DNA from: Chionis minor
Taxonomy: Eukaryota; Chordata; Aves; Charadriiformes; Chionididae
Reading direction: 5' to 3'
Length of the DNA stretch: 64,000 nucleotides
NCBI GenBank assembly: GCA_013398295.1
Contig: VZSF01006711.1
Location: forward strand, 1 to 64,000
Shown here piece by piece: positions 12,124 to 24,730 of the stretch; position 1 is the first letter of the stretch, and each line of letters opens with the position of its first letter. Under the pieces are notes generated by a model. That model was not told the DNA's origin and ran no database searches. It saw only the letters and a list, made by a program, of their open reading frames with translations. The position numbers were made by a program, and so were the translations under genes.

Positions 12124-12847
12124 GTATGCTGGAAGACAGGGCTGCTATCTAGAGGGGCCTTGACAAGGTGCAGAAATGGGCTGTTGGGAACCCTAGAAAA
12201 TTCTGTAAAGGCAACAAGTAAAATCCTGTCCTGGGAGGGAATAACCCAATACCACTGGATACACTGGCAGCTTTGCAGAAAAAGGTCCTGGGGCTGCTGG
12301 TGGACAAGTCAAGCATGAATCAACACTGTGGAAAAGGTGCAAGAGTGCAGCCAGCATGGCAAGGGAAGGGATTCTTGTCCTTTTTCTGCACTGGTGAGAC
12401 CCTATCTGCAGTGCTGGGCCATTTTGTCTCCCAGTGCAAGTCCAGTGACTCCAGCAGAGGCCACAAAAGTGATTGGGGCTGGAGAATAGGACATACAAGG
12501 AGAGGCTGAGCGAGCTGGGTCTGTTCAACCTGAAGAAGAGAAGGTGAAGTCGAGACCTCATCACCCTCTGCAATGGCCCGACTGAGGGTGCTGAGAAGGC
12601 TCTTCCCAGAGGTACATGGTGGAAGGGTGAGAGGCAACAAGTTGGAATGAGGGAAATCCTCATTAGATAGAAGGGAAAAAAAAGAAAATCACCCTGAGGG
12701 TGGTCAAGCGCTGAACCGGGGGTGCAGAGAGGCTGTGAGACATTCAAAACTCAGCTGGGCAAAGCTCAGAACAGGCGGCTCCAACTGGCCCTGGTTGGAG
12801 CAGGAGGTTAGACTACGGACCTCCAGCACACACGATGATACGATTCA
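12124..12847 (+). mobile_element. CR1 retrotransposon, about 0.7 kb, with part of ORF2
   Basis: The longest classic bird CR1 here. It follows the consensus order from 'ACAGGGCTGCTATCTAGAGG', through 'GGAATAACCC', 'GCAGCTTTGCAGAAAAAGG', 'CCTGGGGCTGCTGGTGGACA', 'CACTGGTGAGACC', 'GAGGCTGAGCGAGCTGGG', 'CTGAGGGTGGTCAAGCGCTG', to a decayed 3' end 'GACCTCCAGCACACACGATG'. The first half corresponds to the C-terminal part of the CR1 ORF2 protein (reverse transcriptase side), the second to the end of ORF2 and the 3' UTR. Internal deletions and stops make it inactive. The 184-codon minus-strand frame at 12193-12747 is only antisense CR1 and not a gene. Confidence 0.92.
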
Positions 12848-15800
12848 TCTCCAATCATCAGTGCATTAAGAAGTGCAGCTTTGAGTCAAAGGACAGCGAC
12901 TAAGTTCTTGAATAATCCTGTTAAGGCTTTGACCATTCTGTGAAAGCTGTAGCACTTTGTCACATAAAATCACGTGTCCACAGGGCAGGCTGTGAATCGC
13001 TTCCTCTGCACTGAGGGAATATTCATGGCAGCTCCCAGGAGCGCAAATGTTTATGAAAACTCGCAAATTGCGCATCACTAACCATCCCTCTTTCTCTGTG
13101 GTACATAGGAAGTCTGTTTTCTCAACGTGTTAAGGAAATCATTTCCATAGCCTAAAGCATTTTTATCTCAGTGCTTTTCCACACACGCTGGCCCATAGGC
13201 AAACTTTTGGGTACCTGGTGACCGGGTGATGTTCCTCCCCCTCCTTCAGCTTGCTGCCTCCCACCCACATCACCTCCACCGACCAACCTATTTGCTCTCC
13301 TTTACTCTCTATGGCTCTGTGAGCATCACAGCCCTTTGGACTCTGTGCTAGCTGGGATGAAGGTTTCTCCTCCACAGTTGCCTGGAGCAAAGCAGGAGGA
13401 TCTCTCGAGACCTGTGTCGGCCATAAGTGATAAGTTGGGAACCGCTGTTCCAGCTCTCGCTCTACATTTGCATCAACAGTAGCTCCAAGGCTTTCAAACC
13501 ACTGCCAGCGTGCAGGGCTCCTCCATCAATGTTATCAGAGCCGTTCCAGAAAAATTCAAGCTGTGACAACACTGGCACTTATCTTCCAGGATCTGCTTGG
13601 CGGTGCTGGAAGGCACCCAAGATTGCCTTCTATTTCACTGTCCCCTCTCTCTTTTTAAATAGACATGACATCCCTTTTGCTCCTCTGGGCTGGAAACTTT
13701 CTTTTCTCTCTGGGTAGCTTCTTTCTTTTACTCCAAGGTCTCAGGAGGCTTTGGGAATAAAGAGTCCAACAAATTAGATTGGTTTCACCTAGTGGATGAG
13801 CCTGCAGCTGGGATATTTGGTTTTTGTATGCTGCAGTTTAATTTCCTTCTCATCCTGTAAGCTGTACAATCTTTTCCCAGTTCTTATCCCTGAGAGCAGT
13901 GTCAAGATGCTTTCCTCTTCTCTGACATTATTAAATTCTCTAACTCTGAAGGGGGAGGAAAATAAAAAAAAGGTTGCCTACTTCAGGCTCTTTGTAGCCC
14001 AGCAGCTTGCGTTGATTTTCTCTTTGGAGCATTCGCAAGCGGTCCTGCTGGGGAGCCAATTCCGAGGTTTTGTGAAACCTCAGCCGGTTCTTTGTAGCAA
14101 ATTAACAGGTGTAATGCCAGTGGGAGGTAATTTCCTACCTCCAGAACATACATCCTCTGACCCCATTTATCTTGAATGAAGGTGGTCCGAGCTACACAGA
14201 GGTGACCCATCCTCTTTCTCCAAACCACTCTCTGATCTCAGTGAAGAGCAGACAGAGTCTGAGCATGCCCTGCAGCAAATCCATCCAGAACCCCCTTCCA
14301 GCATCACTGTAAGTATCTCAAATGTAAGTACAAAAAATATAAATCATTCAGAATACATTTGTTTCTTCTTCAGGCCAGGTTTCTGAAGACATGTACACAC
14401 AGCGCACCCCACAGCTCCAGCACTGCACTCCACAGCCATAAAAGCAGAAGCTTGGAAAAACGCTGTGGAAGAGTCCAGAGCTGAGCTTGGTTTTCACCAG
14501 CCCAGCAGGGTCAGCCCCATCTCACCCCACAGATGCTGGAGCAGCCACTTCTTACAGCCTCCCACCAAGGAGACGCCGCATTTGCACCAGGCAATCTACT
14601 CCAGTCCTCTAGTACCTACAAACTTTTAAAAGAAGTTCCTAAATGAATAAAGTGATTATTTCATGCTTTCTTTTAAATGCACGATTTCCTGCCTTCCCCA
14701 TATACGGAAAACAATCAGTCTCTCTCTCTGCAGCAGCTTTTCCATCTTTAAAGAGTGTTACTTCACCCCTCCCCCCGTGTCCTCTGTTTTATGCTGAAAA
14801 GCCCCAGTTTGTTCATCTTTCTTCACAGGTCTTATTACCTAGACTGCTGAACGACATACAGGTGTCAGGAATGCATTTAGCAGCCCTGGTCCTGCAGAAA
14901 ATGGCACTCGTGTATAATAGATATTTGCCTTCATGATATCACTAAAAAGTTAGCTGAGCTTCAGTGAAAATTACTACAAACGGGTACAACGGTTATTAGC
15001 AGCGCGGCCTAAACCTACCTACCTTTCTTCGGCATGAGCTTTATTCTAATACTGTCTAACTAGAGAGAAAGGTTTCAAAGACTGGATTATTCTGCTTCTG
15101 AATATCACGAGCACAAAAAGGTTACAGGTTGCAAAATGTGCTAAAGGATCCACCTATAGCTAATTTTGCGCTGCACAGAGATAGCGAATGATGCACACGC
15201 TATTCGTCGCAGGATTAAGAGAGTCTGGCCAGGGGAAAAGCTCATGGTGGAGCCTCAGGTTTGGTTTCTGTTAAACTGTCGTGCAGAGGGACTGTCGTAC
15301 TAATAAGGGACCCTTCTCGTTTTTACTGAGGTTCTTTGCTGAAGAGCTGAGTAATAAGAGGGCTGGAATGGATCCCAGATACAAAAGGAAGTCTTGAAAT
15401 ATCCTCGAAATAATCAGCTTGAAGATCGCTTCGGACCCATAATCCTAGAAACACATATATGCAGCTCAGACCAAATGCCTTGCTAAGGAGCAAATTGTAA
15501 ACAATATATTTTTAGAGTTAAAAATTATTCTAATGTAATGATATCTGTTCAGCCGGTGTTTGGAAGTAAATCAGTGTGTGAGTAGTAAAACAATAATGTA
15601 CTTTAAACTAAATTATTAGTAAACAAATCAGTCCGGTAGGCAATGAATGCATGATACATTATTCATTTCTATTATCCAAAACACTTCACAAGCTTTCAGA
15701 GTCTGGCGATAAAGTATTCAGAATACAGTATCCACCATCCCAGAAAACAGTCTCTAATGTGATATTAAAGTTAAAAGAGAAGTGAAGTATATTCCCCCAA

Positions 15801-18769
15801 AGCAAGGTATTTGAATAATCCTGGAATGAATCCATCTCGTGCTTCTTTTTAAAGCTGGGTTTATTTTTTTTAACTAAAGCACTTTCATTACATCCCGAAT
15901 GATGAATGTTCCCTGTTTGGGTCTCTTACCAACCCCGGAATGTCTCCCAAGACCTCTCAGTTATACACAAGTGGATGCGGAGCCAGCCCGGCCCTGCTAC
16001 CTCCCTCCATCCCACTGGGGAAGGGCTGAGACAGACCCCAGCTCCCTCCAACCCCACCAGCCAGGGCTGTGTCCAGCCTTTCCAGAAGCAAAAAGCCTTC
16101 TGAGGCCAAGGGAGGGTGCAATAAGACCTTCCCTGGCCAGTTTTTGGCCTCATTCTGGTTGCTACCTAGTCCATGTTGGGATGGGTGGGAACAGGAGCAG
16201 GACTAAAGCTGTGGGAGGAGAAGAGGGGCAGGCAGGGAAGGGGTTTGGTGCCCACAGCCAGGGGACCATGCCATCGGCCCAATGTGAAGCCTCAGGATGC
16301 TCTGCCCCGCTCCGTGGAGGGAGGACATGGTCCAAGTCGCAGGGAATTTCCCGGCAGACTCTGTGGGGAGGATGTTGGGGGGGTTTTGAGTGGTGGGAGA
16401 TAAATTGCTCTGGACAAGACATCATCCCCTTCACCCCCACTATGCGACAGCAGCTATTTCTCTGCAGCCATCCTGGGGCAAGTGCTTCTCTTTCAAACCC
16501 TGCAGGTTCAGTCCCAAGGGGGTGAACACCACGATGATTTATTGCTCTTCTGCAGCCTGTTTTATAGCAGGATGTAAAAAGATGTCAACTTCTGATGATG
16601 ATTTCATCTGCCCCCATGCCGTAAATGGCATTGTTTCCCAGCAAGGAAGCCAGGACGACCAGAAATAGTGATGCCGGTCAGAAACCTTCATTGCAAATGC
16701 AACTGGCCGCTGAAGCCTGGGGTCAGAGGGGATCTCAGCATATCTTTGTGATAAGAAAAACCGAGGACTACTGGAGCAGGGCAGTAGGTGAGGACAGTGG
16801 TGACCGGTACAAAAAGATTGCCTCAGTTTTGGGGTGGGCACACAGATCGCACCACTGCAACCCCATCTCTGTCAGAGGAGTAACTGTGTTTTATTACCAG
16901 TCTTTCAGGTTAATAACCCAGCCCTGTACCCTTGTTCAGAAGTGCATCATGTGTGATACTCCAAAATCTCATTTTTTATAAAATTTTATAAAATACCTGT
17001 TTCTTTTTCGTAAAATTCATTGGTTTCATACTGAACAAGATGGAGACTGAGCGAGTAGCTCAGCCACCCTTGATGCTGAGAGGTTGACCCCACACAATCT
17101 CTGCTCCATCAGTGAGGGCGTCAGGGGTTTTTATCTTTGGGTTTTTCATTCTCTCTGCAGAGGAGGGGACTGGTGGGACTTCCCCACAGCTGGGGCTGCT
17201 GCTGTGCCACAGGTTCTTAATCTGCTGTAGAGGTTTGTCAGCCAGTTTAGGTCTGTCAGGAGCTAAGCGGGCTTAATGGGAAAACATGGGTGATGAAAGC
17301 ACAGGAGGACTCTTGTGTTCAGAGGACACAACACGATGTGATATCTCATGATGCATGAACGTGCCTGACTCCTACCCCTAACCAGGACATCCTGAAAGCT
17401 TCTAAAAACACGTTTCTCACGCTGCACCCTCAACAAAGCCCTGCAGGACCCATACTCCTCACCTGCCCTCTTTCACCTGCCTCCAGGCACCCAGGGATGA
17501 TGCTGGCTTCTGGCTGTGGGTGTCACTGTCCCCTTGGTTTTGTGGAGAAACTCGCAAACACCAAATGGGAGAACAGTGATTATTGTGGCATCTCAGGAAA
17601 GAAAAGGGCTGATTTTAAGGATATGGCTGAGTGGCTGAGTTGCCACTTCAGATTCTCTGCAAACGCATCCTGCTGCCTGTCAGTGTTGGGGCTGTAGGAC
17701 ACGGGGAGTGTGTACTTGCCAAGGAACAACAGGGCATCAAGCCTGGCTGCAAAGAGATCATCTGAAATAGCACTTGACATAAAGCACCCTCAGAAATGAG
17801 ACATTCTTGCCGTGTACACTCTTCAGTAGACATTAGCCTCCAAGTACATTAAAATATATGATGGCTGATCTCTGTTATGACATTTACCTTCATGAGTCTA
17901 GGAACAGAGGCAGAAGTCATAACTGGATATGCATGTCACGAAAAATTAGTCATCAAATATTTTATCTGTGAATGAACAGAGCATGTACTTTTTTTCTCCC
18001 ACAGCTAATCTTTGGAGAATAAAGCCAGTTCTCATGGTGGCGGTGAAATGCTAAGGCCCTGAAAAGTTGAGGCCAGTTGCTCTCTCTAGGAATGGAAATG
18101 TATGTGCAGCGTCTTGCCCCTCCTGCTTGTGCAAGGGTCTGGTTGCAGAGGTGTGCCAACTGCATGGTCAGTGATCTGGGCAACCATGTGCTCTGGGTAC
18201 ATCTGCAACAAGCCCAAAACATAACCAGGCCATGCCAATGGTAAGTGGGATTGAATGAGGTGGACCAAAGTCTCCAGGTCCTGCCCTTTCCTTGACAAGT
18301 TTCCCTGGAAGAGGAGTTCCCCTGTGGCAGCCACAGACCTTTCACTCCCACTGGGATACTCAACCTTCACCTCCATAAAGGTCTTCAGGGAGAACAAAGA
18401 AGAAAAATCATGGATAAACATCAAGTCAGGAGGCTATGAGAATATGAAAGTATCTTCAGAAAAGTAGAAGTAATGTCCAGATGATTAATTGAGAATGCAA
18501 GCATTGATTACACGGAAAAACACAGAAAACAGCCAAAAAAAAAGGTGAACAGTTGGAGGAGCAGCTTACAAAACCCCTAAAACTTGTAATCAAGGTTTGT
18601 TTAACTCTCAGGACCTGGAAAATTTCTTGACAGCCCATAGGGCCTTTGACAACCCTGGTGAAAAAGGAGTGGTGGAAAAGAGAAGGCCATAGCAGGAAAG
18701 CACATGGCTTGTTTTGCATCTGTGCCGACCAAGGCTCAGGGAGGTCTGCAGCTCAGAGCCGCTCCTTGC
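12848..18769. other. About 5.9 kb unique DNA, no gene seen
   Basis: Alternates between AT-rich blocks (14930-15900, which contains many TAAT/ATTA cores) and a GC-rich block at 15900-16900. The GC-rich block contains the longest open frame of the window (15899-16525, 208 codons), with overlapping frames in two other phases and on the other strand. It is rich in Pro, Gly and Ser with no family resemblance, so I do not call it. The segment 17960-18760 has 112- and 133-codon minus-strand frames of no known family and may contain decayed sequence 5' of the CR1 piece that follows. Confidence 0.4.
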
Positions 18770-19110
18770 AGTAGACTTGTCACAATTTGAAGCATTGCTG
18801 GAGGAGGTCACTGGAAAAAATAACAAGATGAACAGCAGCAGGGCCAGATGGTATCATCCACGTGCTCTCAAGATCAAGAAGGAAGTAAGGGACCTGTTCA
18901 CTGCAGGGTGTAATCTTTTCTCTGCAGACTGCCCCAATATCAGAGGGCAGAAAAGTGACAGATTTCCTGTTGCTTTTAAGAAGGATTGGAAAGGTCTATG
19001 GGGCTACGTATGACAGTCTACCATCTGCAGCAGCTAACTTGGTGGAAGCTATTCCAAAGACTGTAACGAGTAGACACATGGTTAAACACAATCTGCTAGG
19101 AATGACTTCC
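18770..19110 (+). mobile_element. Decayed CR1 ORF2 (reverse transcriptase) segment
   Basis: Translating across phases gives landmarks of the N-terminal half of the CR1-clade reverse transcriptase in the right order and spacing. These are a G-P-D-G-I motif near 18841-18856 followed by a conserved His, then about 40 codons later an F-K-K block near 18978-18986, then a decayed Y-R-P-V-S-L-T-S region with a Lys/Val-rich helix near 19020-19090. Several frameshifts and stops break it. This part of CR1 lies well upstream of the 3' end that is usually retained, so the copy was either long or has since been broken. Its end is unclear. Confidence 0.6.
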
Positions 19111-19210
19111 TTGAGAAAATTCATGCCTTAAAAATCTACAAAGGGCTGTAAAATCCTGATTGTTGTGTAGAGGGTGAATAGATTTCACTTTCTCTTGCAG
19201 GGTAATGTCT

Positions 19211-19242
19211 CCTGTCACCTGATGAAACCTGCAGGTGACAGG
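19211..19242. repeat. Perfect 11-bp inverted repeat carrying paired E-boxes
   Basis: Arms CCTGTCACCTG (19211-19221) and CAGGTGACAGG (19232-19242) are exact reverse complements separated by 10 bases. Each arm contains a CACCTG/CAGGTG E-box, the type bound by ZEB, SNAIL and some bHLH factors, here as an inverted pair. It could equally form an RNA hairpin if transcribed. Function is not shown by sequence alone. Confidence 0.85.
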
Positions 19243-20279
19243 CTCAAGACCAAGTCAAGGCAGCTCCTCTTGCCTCAGTGTGCTGTTAAGCTGTGGATAT
19301 CCACGCTGCAGAAGCAGCAGATGCAGAAAGTTTACCCTAGTTCAAAAACCAAGGAAATTCGTGGGGAGAAGAACCCATGGAGGGGTTAAATATAAAATAC
19401 CTCGACTGTCTCAAAGCTGCAGCTCTCTAGAGGGTTAGAAAATACAAGGAAATACCTAGATTTCCTGCTCTTGGTCTCCAGTCACTGTCAGACTGAGGAT
19501 GGTGGGCTACATGAACCTCAGGGCTAAACCATCTGGAGTGTTCTTACGCAAGTTCAGAGGATTGTCTGCCATCCCAGTGCTCATCTGGTCCCCTGAGGAA
19601 CCAGCTACCTGGTCTTAAACTCCTCTTTGCCTGAGGTGGATGTTTGGAATGGTGTTGGGATAAAGAGGAAAAGGTCAGCAAGCTCAAGTTCTTCCTGTCT
19701 GGCCAGAAGGGATTGCAGAGGTGGGGCTGAGGATGCCACAACCCTGTCCACCCAAGATTTGTCCTTTGTCCACACTGAGCAGCCCATGCACAGCCTGGCG
19801 ACCAAGGAAAGCACAGGGACATCCTTGTACTGCCCTTGCCCTGCACTTACTTGTGACTGACCTGGTGCTTTAGGTGACAGAACTGGAGATCTGATCAGAC
19901 CAAACCTCTCCTCACGTCCCTCATTTCTGGGACACACATGTTCAGCTCCCATTTTGTGAAGCTCTGTGAGTCGGTGGAGCACTGTACAATTAAATTGAGG
20001 CATTAGTCTTCTTCCCCGGGGACAGGAAAAATTCTCAGTAACATTGGTGCATCTCTGATGCTGTTACAGTGAATTCGTAGCAGCATGTGTGAGAGCAAAA
20101 TATAGATCTTATCATCTTGGTGGGAAGGAAATGATGGGGGATGAGGACAAAAGATTGATGAGGATTAACTTGCTCGCTCTCCATCACTTTTCCTCTGGCA
20201 AACTGTTCAAGAACGCACTGTGGCTTGTCTCAAACACATTCATTAAAGAAAGAGATGAAGGAGATGTTTAACATAGTTT

Positions 20280-20720
20280 ATGGAATAAATAGGAAATAAG
20301 TGCGGTAATAATAGCTGGAATATTTTGTAAATTGAGCTCAATGAATGGTTATTGATCCTTGGCTTATTTTTAAGTAGCTAATTGTGAGTGTTTGTTATTA
20401 GGCTGTTTTATTAAGTTTATCATTGTAATTATACAATACAACACTATATTTACAGATGACTTCCACTGGTTGACTGCTTATGGGATATTTACATTCTTTT
20501 GCTTATTTTTGAGAGATATTTATAATTTAGTCTTATCTGTGGCTGCATATATATTGTTTTATAATCTTTAACAGAACTGAGGGGGGAAATAAAATGTAAC
20601 GTGTAATTTAATTAATGAATTTGGCTACTTCTTCTGCTCATAAATTATTTGCCAGCAGTTTATGAATATCTCATGTTTATTTGTTAACCAAAAAGTACTT
20701 CTTGGGTGATTGTTTCTTCC
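20280..20720. promoter_or_regulatory. AT-rich, homeodomain-core-rich block (possible conserved enhancer)
   Basis: About 440 bases of high-complexity AT-rich DNA with many TAAT/ATTA and TTTAT/ATAAA cores (for example TGTAATTA, TTTAATTAATGAATTTGG, CATAAATTATTTG), no repeat signature and no open frame of note. This is the texture of many vertebrate developmental non-coding elements. It is an inference only, since a single genome cannot show conservation. Confidence 0.25.
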
Positions 20721-20867
20721 TGCTCTGTGAATTGTTTGCGAGCAGTTTGTCCCAAGCGCTCGGGAGGAAAGTCTGATCTGGGATGTTGGCTTTGATTAGC
20801 CACAAGAGTCACAGGCTTCTGCGGCACAGAGGGGACTGAGACCCCCTGCAGCATCGCAGAGCGGCTA

Positions 20868-21305
20868 AGGTGGGATGGGGCCTCTGGAGATGGTCTAACT
20901 CAAAGCAGGGTCAGGTAGAGCGCTGTTCCCGCAGCTGTATCTAGCTGGGTTTTGAGTATCTCCAAGGATGGAGAGCCACAGAATCTCTGGACAATATGTT
21001 TGTCTGCCATTGGAGGAAAAACATTTTTTTTCTTATATTTGACCAGAATTTCAGCTTGTCCTGTCCCAGGTGCCACTGAGAAGGTCCTGGGTCTGTCTTC
21101 CGTACTCTCCCCTTTAGGTATTTATGCACGTGGATAAGATCACCCTGAGGCTTCTCCAGGCTGAACATCCCATGTCACTCAGCCTCTCCTTGCATGCCCC
21201 ACTCTCCAAGCCTTAAATCACCGCTGTGGCCCTTTGCTGGTCTTGCTCCAGTATGTCCGTCTTGTACTGGGGACCCCAGAACTGGGTCTCCAAAATGGAC
21301 CAGCT
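20868..21305 (-). mobile_element. CR1 retrotransposon, minus strand
   Basis: Reads as the reverse complement of bird CR1. From its 3' side there is 'CCTCTGGAGATGGTCTAACT', 'GGGTTTTGAGTATCTCCAAG', 'GGTGCCACTGAGAAGGTCCT', 'TAGGTATTTATGCACGTGGA', 'CTTCTCCAGGCTGAAC', 'CAGCCTCTCCTTGCATG' and 'CTTGCTCCAGTATGTCC', all in consensus order. The octamer tail is lost. Length is about 440 bases, truncated at the 5' end as usual. Small deletions and many substitutions suggest an older copy. Confidence 0.92.
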
Positions 21306-24300
21306 GGTTTGAAGTTCTCTACTGTTCCTTCAAAAGCTTCATTTTCCCTGTTCTGTTCAGGGAATACAAACACAAAACTCAGGCCTGGGCCCTAAGTAAA
21401 TAGATCTGATTATCTCTCAGGGAGCAAATATCTACATATTCACAGCTATAAACTAGTATTCCAATTTCTACAGCAATTTTGTCCTCCACATTGAGCACAC
21501 ACGTGGGCATGCCTTTAATCAGAAAATGGTGGCCCCTGGACCGCAGCTGCCTTCGGGGGAGTCAGAGGGTGCTGGCACAGAGGGCTTGAGCTGGGTTTTG
21601 ATGTTGCTCTTCCTCCTCCCAAGCCTTGGGGACTTGCTCGTCAGAGTGCAACTTCCACTGTTATCTAAAGAAAAGTGTGTGTGTGGGAGGAACCAGCTGG
21701 AGGACACAGAGGCAGGACAGCATGGAGAAGGTCAGTGGGACCATGTGTCCAACCAACACCTTCCAGAAGCTGACGACTACCTTGGGACCTGCCATGAGGA
21801 CATGATCAAGTGGGCCGTGTCCCTGGGAATACAAATCAGTAGGACGGCAGCACACTCGCAAAGACAAACAAAACATCAACATAATAGCTCACTGTCCTCT
21901 TTCTCCAAGGCTTGCTGTAATACCTGATGTGATTTACCTCTTATGAGTTTGTTCCAACCTATATGCTGTAAGTCTAGGGTAAATGAAAGAGCTTGTGCTC
22001 GGGAAGGGTTAGGATGAAAGACTTTCTGTCCTTGCTCAATTTATGATATTGTGGGTCTATAATATTATTTTTCCCCTTGTATTAGATTTCAGGTTGATTT
22101 CTAAAACACACACAAAAAGGAAGGAACACTGGTTTTATAGCATCTGACGGCTACAAAAATACATTATTAAATTCAAGAACAAGGGCATAATAAAGGTGAA
22201 AAGTTAAGTAAAAAACTTGATGCAAAGCTCACACTGCCCTTGGGTGCTGTGCTGACATGAGGGCTGGGCAGCAGACGGCTGGCTGGGCAGAAACCTTGTG
22301 TGCCTACCCAAACTTTGCTGGCTGGTGGCTTTCTCGTGGCTGTTGTCCTCAGTTGTGCTGCCGTTCAATGCCTGTCTGCTCTCCTGCTGTGGGCCAGGCT
22401 AAGCTGGGGGTATGGGAGAAATGGGGGCTGGCCAGGGCTTGGATGAGCTCCTTGAGAGACAGAAGGAACGGCCAGAGGCAAAGAAGTTGGGGAAGGCTCC
22501 CAGGTTGGATTTTGTGGCATATTGGCAGGGTTTGCTGCTTATTTGTACGCTTGTCTTTATTACCATCCATTTATCACATGAAAAATCAGCTAGAATATGT
22601 TGCTGTGCTAACGTTGCTGGCTTGCGCAGGGCATCGCTGGGTGGTTCACAGCTGTGAGCAGGTAAATGCGGTGGGTAGCTTTCCAAGCGAGTTATTTTTC
22701 ATCAGGAATTATGACACGGCAAGAGCAACATTTTCTGTCCCCCACCCAGGCTTTTGGCATTAGGTCTGTGGGGAGGTTTGGGCCATGTTCTGTTTCTGAA
22801 TGGAAATTTAAACATGCATCCTGAGTATACCCCAATTTATTTGGTGGAGTGAAAAGCCATGCTCCCTCCTGCCTCGCTGTGGCAGGGATTGGGCAGGCAG
22901 GATGGGGCTGCTCTGGCCTCTCCGGAGGGGAACAGGGTCCAGTGTCTTGCTAGGGATGTGTAGGCAATGCTTCAGCAGGGGTCTGCTGTTGACTGAAAAA
23001 GAGATGTAGTCCCTTAGGAACTCTGTGAAGTTCTTCCTGCAAAGCTGGTAAAGTAGGAGTCCCTGGGGCAAAGTGGAACCAAAAGACCCCTCCCAAAATA
23101 CCAAGCAGCTCACACGCTCGTCCCTTGGATGAGACAGACTGGCTGGAAGATGGTTGGGCTGGTTGAAAGTCCCCCTGGGACAAGAGGACAGCATTATCAT
23201 GAGGTTTCTTTCTCACCACTTCTATGGCTACAGCAGTCTCTAATTAGGCTCTCTGCACATACCCTGCTCCCAGACTTGCTTGTGGATAAAATTGACCTTT
23301 AAAATAGAGAACAGAGATACCCAAGGGGCTGGACATCTCCAGAACTGGACTGCAGGCGAACATTAATCTGAGACACATACATTTTTTATGCTACAGCTTA
23401 AAAACTCCAGTCATCTGCACAATTTACTTCTTTGCCTCGCTGGGGTTCAGGGTCCAGCTTGTTCTCGTATCCGACAGAAGCACCGCTACAATAATGTTGC
23501 AGTGACAGAGACCAGACAGATCTGTGGACGTCTCTGCCCATCCAAGGCTCTGAGAAACCTGGTGTCTGGTTGCCACGTCCCCTTCTGCCATGGTTCACCC
23601 CCCTAAGCATCGGCTTCCCGCTGAGACGGGGATAGCGGCGTTTGCTTTCCCTCACAAACCCCAATATGGCAACCTCAGTTACATGAGAAAAATGAAGCTC
23701 AGACAATTTGCGACCCCATGAGTCCAGGCTTTTATGGATACCTTGCCAGGACTCATTGTTCTGGGTGACAAAATCAACCAGATGGAGGAACGTGGGATGC
23801 ACTGCTGTCTCATCAGCACCTATGGACAAATCTCTTCACCACAGTGTGAAAAATCAACTGAAAATAAGTGGAAATGGCAGAGTAGCATCCTGCACCAGTG
23901 CCCATGTGTGACTGTTCAGCATGGGGCGGTACAGACAGGTCCCACAAACGGAGCTCATGGATGTGTACAGCATGCCAGAGTGCGAGGCAGAGCCTGGAGC
24001 ATCTCTAAATCCCAGGCATCAATCAGAGGGGTGGGGAACAGACAGGGAGCCTTCCAACAGACTGCAGTTGTTTTATGCCACATACTACAGTAAATCATCA
24101 CCTTTTTAATAGAGCTGCTATGGGAACAGAGATGGAGACATAAAAGGAAAAAAAAATCAGTGTGTTGCATTTTGCTGTAAAGACTGCTAATTGTTTGCGT
24201 CTGATGTGCGCTCGTGTTTATGTTACTATTTTGGTACACAGCTCCTAAATTAAGTTGATTCTAAAGCAAGCCTTGCTGCAGCAGCCCTGTGCGGCATCCT

Positions 24301-24579
24301 TGGGTGGCTGGTTTAGCACACGCGTGTCTCCTGTTCCACTATTGATTAGCACTGAATTATAAAAATCGTGTTTGTTCTGAGGACAAGGATGATATTCAAT
24401 GGGGAAGGACCATTAAGTAGGCAGGACCTACTTAAAAGTGCCTTGAATGAGACAGAGGTGGGATTGTCCCCTCAAAGGGGGACCTGTTTCTGTTAACTTG
24501 CAGTGGCTAGGATGGTTCCTGGCATGACGGAGGCAGGGGGTGCCCTGTCCACACATGCCTGCCCCATTTCCCTGCCACA
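21306..24579. other. Unique DNA, no gene seen
   Basis: About 3.3 kb. Open frames of 133 codons (21526-21927, plus), 168 codons (22257-22763, plus), 130 codons (22808-23200, minus) and 143 codons (23398-23829, minus) overlap frames on the other strand and match no family I recognise. No clear exon boundaries and no recognised repeat. Confidence 0.4.
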
Positions 24580-24730
24580 TCAGGGCAGTGGTGGAATCAC
24601 CATCCCTGGAAGTATTCAGAAGCTGCGCAGATGTGACACGGGTTAGTGGTTTTGGCAGCGTCATGTTGATGGTTGGACTCAATGCTCTTAAAGGTCTCTT
24701 CCAACCTGGGTGATTCTACGGCTCTGTGAT
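24580..24730 (+). mobile_element. CR1 3'-end fragment
   Basis: About 150 bases corresponding to the last part of a bird CR1: 'GGCAGTGGTGGAATCACCAT', 'CCCTGGAAGTATTCAGAAG', 'ATGGTTGGACTCAATGCTCT', 'AAAGGTCTCTTCCAACC', ending in a short degraded octamer tail (TGATTCTACGGCTCTGTGAT). A severely 5'-truncated insertion. Confidence 0.93.

Larger units (their letters stand above)
19111..20867. other. Unique DNA with a perfect hairpin and a TAAT-rich block
   Basis: No gene is recognised. It contains the inverted repeat at 19211-19242 and the AT-rich block at 20280-20720, both listed separately. Minus-strand frames of 100-132 codons at 19544-20003 look like chance. Confidence 0.4.

Noticed and set aside
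12193..12747. Minus-strand frame of 184 codons.
   Set aside because: It is the antisense of a CR1 element.
15020..15060. CTTCGGCATGAGC phrase checked as a possible U6 snRNA start.
   Set aside because: The following bases do not match U6, and no pol III terminator is suitably placed.
15899..16525. Longest open frame of the window (208 codons, plus strand).
   Set aside because: It lies in GC-rich DNA with other open frames in two further phases and on the opposite strand, is rich in Pro/Gly/Ser, and has no domain, signal peptide or family resemblance.
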